From Pandoraea sputorum (GTDB taxonomy: Bacteria > Pseudomonadota > Gammaproteobacteria > Burkholderiales > Burkholderiaceae), in NCBI RefSeq assembly GCF_000814845.2, contig NZ_CP010431.2:1984001-2048000 (forward strand): DNA of 64,000 nucleotides. The letters are read 5' to 3'. Positions 57,782 to 64,000 of the stretch are shown here, piece by piece (position 1 is the first letter of the stretch; every line of letters starts with the position of its first letter). Under the pieces are notes generated by a model. The model had not been told where the DNA came from and did not search any database. It was given only the letters and a program-made list of their open reading frames with translations. The translations under genes and the position numbers were made by a program.

Positions 57782-58378
57782 ATGCTTGAATCGATTGCGC
57801 TCGGTGCAGGGCTGTCCTGGGGCAGCGGCCTGCGGTTGTACCTGACGGTGTTCTGCGCGGGGCTGGCGGCGCGTTTCGGGTGGCTGCACTTGCCACCAAC
57901 GCTGGCCGTGCTGGCGTCGACGTGGGTGATTGCCACGGCGGGCGTGCTGGCGGCCATCGAGTTCTTTGCGGACAAGATCCCCTTTGTCGACAGCGCGTGG
58001 GACGCCGTGCACACGTTCATCCGGATTCCGGCGGGGATAGTGCTTGGCGCGGCGGCGCTCGGTCAGACCGATCCGGCCGTGACCGTGCTGGCCGGGCTGG
58101 CGGGCGGCGCGCTGGCAGGCACGGCGCATCTGGCCAAGGCGGGCAGCCGTGCGCTGATCAATACGTCGCCGGAACCTTTCTCGAATGTCGCGGCCTCAGC
58201 CGGCGAAGATGTCTCCACGGTGGGCGGACTGGCGCTGGCGTTTTTCCTTCCCGCCGTTTTTCTCCTGATGTTGTTACTGTTCGTCGTGTTGGCTTGGTGG
58301 TGGTTGCCGCGCGTCTGGCGCGGTTGGCGCTCGTTACTGGCGCGGGTCAAAGGATTGAGGAACGATGGGGTTCACTGA
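57782..58378 (+). CDS. DUF4126 membrane protein
   Basis: A 198-residue protein of the DUF4126 family with about five predicted helices; GAGLSWGSGLRLYLTVF at the start and NTSPEPFSNVAASAGED in the middle are family blocks. Function unknown. Its end overlaps the start of the FtsX-type permease by 14 bases, so the two may be co-translated. Confidence 0.85.
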   Translation: MLESIALGAGLSWGSGLRLYLTVFCAGLAARFGWLHLPPTLAVLASTWVIATAGVLAAIEFFADKIPFVDSAWDAVHTFIRIPAGIVLGAAALGQTDPAVTVLAGLAGGALAGTAHLAKAGSRALINTSPEPFSNVAASAGEDVSTVGGLALAFFLPAVFLLMLLLFVVLAWWWLPRVWRGWRSLLARVKGLRNDGVH

Positions 58379-60914
58379 AGTTGCCCGCCAGGCCTGGCGG
58401 ATGTTCCTGCGCGATTGGCGCGCAGGCGAGTTGCATCTGCTTCTCGTGGCATTGTTGCTGGCGGTCGGCGCACTCTCCAGCGTAGGTTTTCTCTCCGATC
58501 GGATGCAGGGCGGGCTTGAGCGCGACGCGCGCCAGATGCTCGCCGCCGATCTCGTCGTTCGCAGCGACGCGCCTCTGGCACCCGAATTCACCCGTCAGGC
58601 ACAGGCCGACGGGCTATCGACGGCCGTGATCGCCAATTTCCCGAGTATGGCCAGCGCGACGGGCGAGGGCGGGCAGACGGCCGCGAGCCGTCTCTCGTCG
58701 CTCAAAGCGGTGAGCGACGGTTATCCGTTGCGTGGCCGCGTGCGCGTGGCCCCCGACGCCGGGGCCAATACACCGGATGCACCCGCCGACGGCATTCCCG
58801 CGCCCGGTACGGTCTGGGTCGACGCCGCGTTGCTCGATGCCCTGCATGTCAAACCCGGCGAGTCGATCCGCGTGGGCAACCGCACGCTGCGCATCGCCGC
58901 CGTCATTACTCGCGAGATGGATCGGGGCTACGGCTTCGGCTCGCTCGCACCGCGCGTGATGATGCGCTTCGACGAATTGCCGTCGACCGGCCTCGTGCAG
59001 TTCGGCAGTCGCATCACCTACCGCCTGTTGGTGGCGGGCACCGACACGCAGGTCGGCAAGTTCACCGCATGGGCGCGTCCGGCGGCGGAGCAGGCGCGCG
59101 GCGTTCACCTCGAATCGCTGGAAGACGGGCAGCCGCAGGTGCGGCAAACGCTTGATCGCGCCGAACGTTTCCTCTCGCTCGTGGCACTGCTCGCCGCTGT
59201 GCTCGCGGCGGTGGCCGTGGGCATCGCGTCGCGCCGGTACAGCGAGCGCCATCTCGACGCGTGCGCCGTCATGCGCTGTCTCGGCCTGCCGCGTCGCGCC
59301 TTGCGCGGCATGGTGACACTCGAATTCATCGGGCTCGGTCTGATAGGCGGCGTGCTCGGCGTCGCGCTCGGGTACGCAGCGCACTGGGTACTGCTGGCGC
59401 AACTCGGCGACGTGATTCCGGCGGGGTTGCCTGCGCCTACGTGGCGACCCGCTGCGTTCGGTCTCGCAAGCGCGCTGGTGATGCTGCTGGGGTTTGCGTT
59501 GCCGCCACTGTTGCCGCTGTCGGAAGTGGCCCCGCTGCACGTGCTGCGTCGCGACGTGGTGGGGGGCGCGCGCCGTCAGGGTTGGCTTGCGTACGGAGCA
59601 AGCGCGCTGGCGTTCGGCGCGCTGCTGCTGTTCGCGGCACGCGACCTGCGTCTGGGGGCGATGGTGGCCGGTGGGTTCGTCGTCGGCGCGATTGTTTTCG
59701 GCGTGCTGGCCTGGTTGGCGATTCGCGCTCTTGCGGTCTGGGCGCGCAGGACGGGGGCCGCCGGCGGTGCAATGGGTGGCATCGGCTGGCGGTATGCGGT
59801 GGCGGGGTTGCGCCGTCGAGGTCTCGGCAGCGCCTTGCAGGTGGTGGCGTTGGGGCTGGGATTGATGGCGTTGCTGCTGTTGGCGGTGACGCGCAACGAT
59901 CTGGTCGCGGGTTGGCAGCATTCAAGTCCGCCGGATGCGCCGAACCGTTTCGTCATCGACATTCAGCCGGGGCAGGACGCGCCGGTGCTCACACAACTTC
60001 ACGCGGCCGGTCTTCCGGACGTGCAGCTCTCGCCGATGATCCGTGCGCGACTGACGGCCATCAACGACAAGCCGGTGACAGGCGAAAGCTACACTGAGGA
60101 GCGCGCGCGTCGCCTCGCTGAGCGCGAATTCAACCTGTCGTACACGTCGGCGTTGCCCGATGGGAACCGTGTGACGGCGGGTCAGTGGTACGGCGAGACC
60201 GACAAGCCACAGATCTCGATGGAAGAGGGCATCGCGAAGACGCTCGGCCTGAAGCTCGGCGACACGCTGCGTTTCGAAGTGACGGGGCAGACCATCGACG
60301 CGCCGATCACGAGTCTGCGCAAGCTCGACTGGGGCTCGATGCGAGTGAATTTCTTCGTGGTGATGCCGCCCGCTGCGCTGCGCGATTTCCCGATGACGTG
60401 GATTACCTCGTTCCATCTGGAACCGAGTCAGCAGCGCGTGGCGGACGCTTTGGTGCGTCAGTTCCCCAACGTCACCGTAATCGACACGGGCGCATTGCTC
60501 GCACAGATTCAGCAGATTCTGTCGCAGGTGATCGATGCCGTGCAGGCGCTCTTCCTCTTCACGCTCGCTGCCGGGGTGCTGGTGCTGTACGCTGCGCTCG
60601 CCGGGACGCGCGACGAACGCATGCGCGAGAGCGGCATTTTGCGGGCGCTGGGGGCATCGTCGCGGCAGTTGCGAGACGTCCATCTGGCAGAACTGGTGAC
60701 GGTGGGTGCGCTGGCTGGGCTGCTCGCTGCGCTGGGGGCGGGCGCGTTGGGTTGGGCTTTGGCGCGCTACGTCTTCGAGTTCGCGCTGACGTTCAATCCG
60801 TGGCTACCGGTGCTCGGGATCGGCGCGGGTGTCCTGTGTGCGCTGATCGGTGGCTGGAGCGGGTTGCGCGCGGTCTTACGTCAGTCGGCAGTGCGCACGT
60901 TGCGCGACGTGTGA
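58365..60914 (+). CDS. FtsX-family ABC transporter permease (YbbP-like)
   Basis: An 849-residue permease with the MacB/FtsX duplicated layout: an N-terminal helix (LLLVALLLAVGALSSVGFL), a large outside domain (~55-260), a first FtsX helix bundle (~265-510), a second outside domain, and a final bundle with ARMRESGILRALGASSRQLRDVHLAE-like text (here ERMRESGILRALGAS). It resembles E. coli YbbP, which works with ATPase YbbA near a lipase gene; no ATPase gene is adjacent here. Confidence 0.85.
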   Translation: MGFTEVARQAWRMFLRDWRAGELHLLLVALLLAVGALSSVGFLSDRMQGGLERDARQMLAADLVVRSDAPLAPEFTRQAQADGLSTAVIANFPSMASATGEGGQTAASRLSSLKAVSDGYPLRGRVRVAPDAGANTPDAPADGIPAPGTVWVDAALLDALHVKPGESIRVGNRTLRIAAVITREMDRGYGFGSLAPRVMMRFDELPSTGLVQFGSRITYRLLVAGTDTQVGKFTAWARPAAEQARGVHLESLEDGQPQVRQTLDRAERFLSLVALLAAVLAAVAVGIASRRYSERHLDACAVMRCLGLPRRALRGMVTLEFIGLGLIGGVLGVALGYAAHWVLLAQLGDVIPAGLPAPTWRPAAFGLASALVMLLGFALPPLLPLSEVAPLHVLRRDVVGGARRQGWLAYGASALAFGALLLFAARDLRLGAMVAGGFVVGAIVFGVLAWLAIRALAVWARRTGAAGGAMGGIGWRYAVAGLRRRGLGSALQVVALGLGLMALLLLAVTRNDLVAGWQHSSPPDAPNRFVIDIQPGQDAPVLTQLHAAGLPDVQLSPMIRARLTAINDKPVTGESYTEERARRLAEREFNLSYTSALPDGNRVTAGQWYGETDKPQISMEEGIAKTLGLKLGDTLRFEVTGQTIDAPITSLRKLDWGSMRVNFFVVMPPAALRDFPMTWITSFHLEPSQQRVADALVRQFPNVTVIDTGALLAQIQQILSQVIDAVQALFLFTLAAGVLVLYAALAGTRDERMRESGILRALGASSRQLRDVHLAELVTVGALAGLLAALGAGALGWALARYVFEFALTFNPWLPVLGIGAGVLCALIGGWSGLRAVLRQSAVRTLRDV

Positions 60915-60970
60915 TCGTTTGCTGTCGGGCGCTGCAATGTGCCGCGCCGGTTTAGCGCTCATTGGCACGT

Positions 60971-61000
60971 GCATGGTCCTGCATGGTCCCGCATTGTCCT
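60971..61000 (+). repeat. Three tandem 10-bp repeats before the haemoglobin gene
   Basis: GCATGGTCCT, GCATGGTCCC and GCATTGTCCT lie head to tail, with two single-base differences. They sit 70 bases before the truncated-haemoglobin start and just before a long hairpin. Confidence 0.7.
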
Positions 61001-61001
61001 G

Positions 61002-61037
61002 GCCACGCGGCGTCTTTTTCGAGACGCCGTCCGTGGC
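61002..61037 (+). promoter_or_regulatory. Long hairpin before the haemoglobin gene
   Basis: GCCACG + CGGCGTCT pairs with AGACGCCG + CGTGGC around a TTTTCG loop, with a 2-base bulge (TC): 14 paired bases. It follows the FtsX-type gene and precedes the haemoglobin gene; it lacks a T tail, so it may be a weak terminator or a leader element. Confidence 0.5.
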
Positions 61038-61069
61038 AGACGTGTTGAGCCTCGGGCACAATATCGCCC

Positions 61070-61525
61070 ATGACGACCGAAAACTCCTCCGAAAACACCC
61101 GTCAGGCTGCTGCGGCAGATGACGAAACGCAAGACGCGCCGGCACAGCCTACGGCCTTTTCTCTGCTCGGCGGCGAGGCGCGCGTACGCGAACTCGTCGA
61201 CCGTTTTTACGACCTGATGGACCTTGAGCCCGAGTTTGCGGGCATTCGGGCGATGCATTCCGCGTCGCTCGACGGCTCACGCGACAAGCTCTTCTGGTTC
61301 CTGTGCGGCTGGCTCGGTGGGCCGAATCATTACATTGAACGGTTCGGCCACCCGATGCTGCGCGCGCGCCATCTGCCGTTCCCGATCGCGTCGAGCGAGC
61401 GCGACCAGTGGTTGCGCTGCATGGCACTCGCCATGCAGGACATCCACGTGGAGAGCACGTTGCAGGAACGTCTGATGCAGGCGTTTTACGGCACGGCGGA
61501 CTGGATGCGGAATAAGGCAGGCTAA
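61070..61525 (+). CDS. Group II truncated haemoglobin
   Basis: A 151-residue globin with a ~28-residue polar tail before the 2-on-2 fold. GPNHYIERFGHPMLRARHLPF contains the haem-proximal His region typical of group II proteins (quoted as NHYIERFGHPMLRARH), and DQWLRCMALAM has the conserved Trp of helix G. Likely roles are oxygen or nitric-oxide handling; none is proven by the sequence. Confidence 0.9.
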   Translation: MTTENSSENTRQAAAADDETQDAPAQPTAFSLLGGEARVRELVDRFYDLMDLEPEFAGIRAMHSASLDGSRDKLFWFLCGWLGGPNHYIERFGHPMLRARHLPFPIASSERDQWLRCMALAMQDIHVESTLQERLMQAFYGTADWMRNKAG

Positions 61526-61577
61526 GCTCCCAAGGCGCGTGCCGAACATTCCTTCGCTTCGCGAGGGGCGTGTGACG

Positions 61578-62432
61578 TTAAACCCGGCTCACCATGTCGG
61601 CATCCCGCGGCCTGAACTTCCCCTCGGTCCCGAACGGGTCTTCGTAGTTCAGGCAGCGCTCGACCACATCCATGTTGCGTTTTTCTTCTCTCGCGCTCAT
61701 CCAGTCGATGACCGCTGTCGTCGCGATGTCCCCGAAGGCACGGTAAGTCGTGGCGACAAGGCCGATGTAGCTTTGCAGCGCGTCGAGTTCCTGTGCGCGG
61801 GTCTGCGGTGAGGCGGACGGCGCGGGCAAGCTCAGCGAGTTCGGCGTGACGGCGTCGTCGTGTTCGTGCTGCGCGTCGTGCTGGCCTGCGATCTGCCCCG
61901 CCTGATTGAAGAACAGGATCATCGACGTACCGAGTAGCGCCGTCTGATATTTCCCGCCGTAGGTCTCGAAATGCTTCGAGCCGAGGAGCTTTCCGGCCGA
62001 TGCGACCCATGCCGTATTCATGATCTGCGACGTGGTCGACGTGGGATTACAGTACTTGCCGACGGCCACCGCCAGGTCCATCACGCTCGACAACGATGCG
62101 ACTGCGGCCGTACTCAATGTAATCTTGTGCGCGCTGGAAAGCGTGCTGCTCTCATACGTTTCCTTCACCATATTCAGACTGGCGGCACCCAGCGCGCTGA
62201 TGCTCAGTGCAGCGTTGCTGACGTGATGCATCAACGCGGTAAAGCGACCGACCGTGGGCGGCGACGGCGCCATTTCACTCAATGAACTCGAAAATTCGGA
62301 AAGGCGGTTAAGGGCTTTTGCAGCGTCGTTTCGCACGGCGGCGTTGTCCCCGCCTGGCAAAGGAATGCCACCGGCGTAGGTGTTCGAAACGTTGGCTTGT
62401 GTGACGTATGTGTTCGTTTGTGTACTTGGCAT
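61578..62432 (-). CDS. Hydrophobic secreted/translocator-like protein, possible type III substrate
   Basis: A 284-residue protein with a polar Thr/Asn-rich N-terminus (MPSTQTNTYV), no signal peptide, and three hydrophobic stretches in the middle (AALSISALGAASLNMV; ITLSTAAVASLSSVMDLAVAVG; TALLGTSMILFF). The C-terminal ~100 residues are polar. This layout recalls type III secretion translocators or membrane-active effectors, and the neighbour upstream encodes a chaperone of the matching class. I do not recognise the exact family. The ATG at 62432 has no good ribosome site. Confidence 0.6.
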   Translation of the reverse strand: MPSTQTNTYVTQANVSNTYAGGIPLPGGDNAAVRNDAAKALNRLSEFSSSLSEMAPSPPTVGRFTALMHHVSNAALSISALGAASLNMVKETYESSTLSSAHKITLSTAAVASLSSVMDLAVAVGKYCNPTSTTSQIMNTAWVASAGKLLGSKHFETYGGKYQTALLGTSMILFFNQAGQIAGQHDAQHEHDDAVTPNSLSLPAPSASPQTRAQELDALQSYIGLVATTYRAFGDIATTAVIDWMSAREEKRNMDVVERCLNYEDPFGTEGKFRPRDADMVSRV

Positions 62433-62470
62433 CGACTTGAGGGGGGAAGGGTGTTGAAAGAGCCAGGGAA

Positions 62471-62944
62471 TCAGAGGGCGTCCAGCAGGCGCGTCAAACG
62501 CGCGCGCAGGTCGGTGTTGTCGTGGATGCAGCGGGCCATGTCCAGCGCGTCGGTCGCCATCTCGCGCGCGGTTTGTGGGTCGCCCGTGCGTTGCATGCAG
62601 ATCGCGGCGAAGTAGAGTGGCTCCGGATTGCCGTATTCGCGGGAGATCGCCACCATCAGTGGCGCAATCGCCTGCTCGAAATCGCCGAGCTGGCAAAGCA
62701 CATAGCCGAATGCCTTGTACGCGGCGGTGTGATCGGGAAGCGCGCGGCAAATCGAGGCGAACGCGCGTGCGGCCCCCTCCAGATCGTTCGAGGCGTACAG
62801 GGCGTACGCATGCGCGAGCGCTTGCGAATCCACCGCGCCGTTGATACGGGGTGTCGGTGCAGGCGACGACAAGGCACGCGTTCGATGATGGACGGTGGCA
62901 CCGGCAGAGATGACTGACGGGGGGGAAAGGGAGGGTCTCGTCAT
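62471..62944 (-). CDS. TPR-type class II secretion chaperone (SycD/LcrH-like)
   Basis: A 157-residue helical protein. After a ~40-residue Ser/Pro/Arg-rich tail come three tetratricopeptide-like repeats: YALYASNDLEGAARAFASICRALP, AYKAFGYVLCQLGDFEQAIAPL and PLYFAAICMQRTGDPQTAREMAT, quoted for their first blocks YALYASNDLEGAARAF, AYKAFGYVLCQLGDFEQA and PLYFAAICMQRTGDPQTA. This spacing is that of SycD/IpgC chaperones, which bind translocators before export. Transcribed just ahead of the translocator-like gene with a 38-bp gap. The start at 62944 is chosen as the first ATG giving a compact protein. Confidence 0.68.
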   Translation of the reverse strand: MTRPSLSPPSVISAGATVHHRTRALSSPAPTPRINGAVDSQALAHAYALYASNDLEGAARAFASICRALPDHTAAYKAFGYVLCQLGDFEQAIAPLMVAISREYGNPEPLYFAAICMQRTGDPQTAREMATDALDMARCIHDNTDLRARLTRLLDAL

Positions 62945-63256
62945 GGCGTCGTTCCTTTCAAAGGCGACCGCGTCATTGCGATCGTCCGTAATATGCGGCG
63001 AGCCAAAACGGCGGGCTGTTGCCCCGGGACAATCAATGTCGAGAAGTCGCAAGCGCGGCGTCGGGTTGGGGCGCAGCCTATGAGGGCACGCTGCTCATGG
63101 ACCAAAGTGGGCTGCGTTGGGATAAGCACGAGGAACTGCCTGATGGCGCAGGATTGCGGTCGTGGGGCACGACCGTACCGGTGTCGGCGCACGGGATTGT
63201 GTCTTGCCAGCGGGGCAAGAGTCGCGCGAACATGTCCCGTTCCCACAGGAGGCTGC
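62945..63256. other. Intergenic stretch before the AlaX gene
   Basis: No gene is supported on either strand. It should contain the divergent promoters of the chaperone gene and the editing-protein gene. I see no convincing repeat or hairpin. Confidence 0.45.
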
Positions 63257-63988
63257 ATGACAACCGAAGCGCTGTTCCGACAAGACGCCTATTTGCGCCA
63301 ATGCGAGGCGCGCATCACGCATATCGACGAGACGGGCATCATGCTCGATCGCACGGTTTTCTATCCGCTCGGTGGTGGGCAAGCCGGTGACGCCGGTGCA
63401 TTCGTGCTTGCCGACGGTACGCGCCTGACGATCGCCGACACCCGCAAATCGAAGCACGAAGGCGCGACGCCCGACGATGCCGTGCACGTACCCGCCGAAG
63501 GGCAGAGCCACTTGCTTGCCGGACTGTCGGTCGGCGATGTCGTTCAAGCGGAAATCGACTGGGAGCGGCGCTTTCGTCATATGCGATTTCATACCGCGTC
63601 GCACCTGATGTGCGCCGTGCTGCCGCACCCGGTCGACGGATGCAGCATCACCACGGAATACGCGCGGCTCGACTTCGTGACGAACGAACCGATTGAGCGC
63701 GAGACGGTAGAGGCCGGATTGGCGGCGCTGGTGGCAGCGGCACGTCCTGTGGCGATCGACAGCATCAGCGACGAGGAGATGGCGGAGCGTCCTGAACTCG
63801 TGCGCACGATGAGCGTGAAGCCGCCGGTCGGGCTGGGACGTGTGCGACTCGTGCGTATCGAGGGCATCGACTTGCAGCCTTGCGGCGGCACGCACGTGGG
63901 CAACACGGCGGAGATCGGCGCATTGCGCGTGTCGAAGATCGAGAAGAAGACGTCGCGCACCCGTCGGGTGGTGTTGGCATTCGCCTGA
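63257..63988 (+). CDS. Alanyl-tRNA editing protein AlaX
   Basis: A 243-residue free-standing editing domain. It has the zinc-binding HTASH (HxxxH) and CGGTH motifs of the AlaRS editing fold, and FYPLGGGQAGDAG near residue 36, which marks AlaX. It hydrolyses tRNA-Ala mischarged with Ser (or Gly). AGGAGG lies just before the ATG at 63257; the longer upstream frame has no homology. Confidence 0.92.
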   Translation: MTTEALFRQDAYLRQCEARITHIDETGIMLDRTVFYPLGGGQAGDAGAFVLADGTRLTIADTRKSKHEGATPDDAVHVPAEGQSHLLAGLSVGDVVQAEIDWERRFRHMRFHTASHLMCAVLPHPVDGCSITTEYARLDFVTNEPIERETVEAGLAALVAAARPVAIDSISDEEMAERPELVRTMSVKPPVGLGRVRLVRIEGIDLQPCGGTHVGNTAEIGALRVSKIEKKTSRTRRVVLAFA

Positions 63989-64000
63989 GTCTGGCATTAT

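Overview
This is a high-GC window from a betaproteobacterium of the order Burkholderiales. The codon use, the rph-rdgB-hemW and yicC-gmk-rpoZ-spoT blocks, kdpFABCDE, and the mix of aromatic catabolism with amide uptake resemble Pandoraea or Burkholderia. Genus is an inference; there is no rRNA in the window. There is no recognisable transposase, integrase, CRISPR array or phage gene.

Region 1 (1-10.2 kb) is a short-chain amide/urea module. A five-gene ABC importer of the urtABCDE/fmdDEF type is followed by a formamidase gene (fmdA) carrying a one-base frameshift in a G tract, the zinc-ribbon protein FmdB, and aliphatic amidase AmiE. Divergent from it, and running off the left edge, is an unusual sensor: an NCS1-type permease, a cysteine-rich block and a histidine kinase in one polypeptide. 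A perfect 20-bp inverted repeat lies between the two divergent units. Imported amides would be hydrolysed to ammonia plus formate or acetate, with the fusion kinase as candidate sensor.

Region 2 (10.2-12.5 kb) holds a low-GC stretch with an orphan membrane protein, then a divergent SDR oxidoreductase/MarR regulator pair sharing a palindrome.

Region 3 (12.7-30 kb) is an apparently complete pyridine-carboxylate catabolic cluster, best explained as picolinate (pic) degradation. A Rieske ferredoxin, reductase and two-subunit terminal oxygenase (PicB-type) precede a three-subunit molybdenum hydroxylase (PicA-type). Then come decarboxylase PicC, maleate isomerase PicG, deformylase PicE, 2,5-dihydroxypyridine dioxygenase PicD, maleamate amidohydrolase PicF and a transporter. 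MarR regulator PicR, a second transporter and XdhC follow. Four TCAG-N4-CTGA boxes lie just upstream of the transcription units and define a probable PicR regulon. The expected flow is picolinate, 6-hydroxypicolinate, 3,6-dihydroxypicolinate, 2,5-dihydroxypyridine, N-formylmaleamate, maleamate, maleate, fumarate. A tRNA-Ser(UGA) gene marks the right edge of this accessory block.

Region 4 (30.4-45.8 kb) is mostly core genome: an acyl-CoA synthetase, hemW, rdgB, rph, yicC, gmk, rpoZ, spoT, greB, a pirin, a CPA2 antiporter with split universal-stress domains, a CnoX-like thioredoxin, and a cupin/P-loop kinase pair. Several strong bidirectional terminators separate convergent units.

Region 5 (45.9-57 kb) has two tandem paralogous amino-acid-type binding proteins without permease genes, then the potassium-uptake system kdpFABC with kdpDE. 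It has KdpE-like half-sites and a structured leader, plus an extra 30-residue membrane ORF before kdpF.

Region 6 (57-64 kb) contains a guanidine-II riboswitch with its SMR guanidinium exporter, a DUF4126 protein, a large FtsX-family permease, a group II truncated haemoglobin, an orphan type III secretion-like translocator/chaperone pair, and an AlaX-type alanyl-tRNA editing protein.
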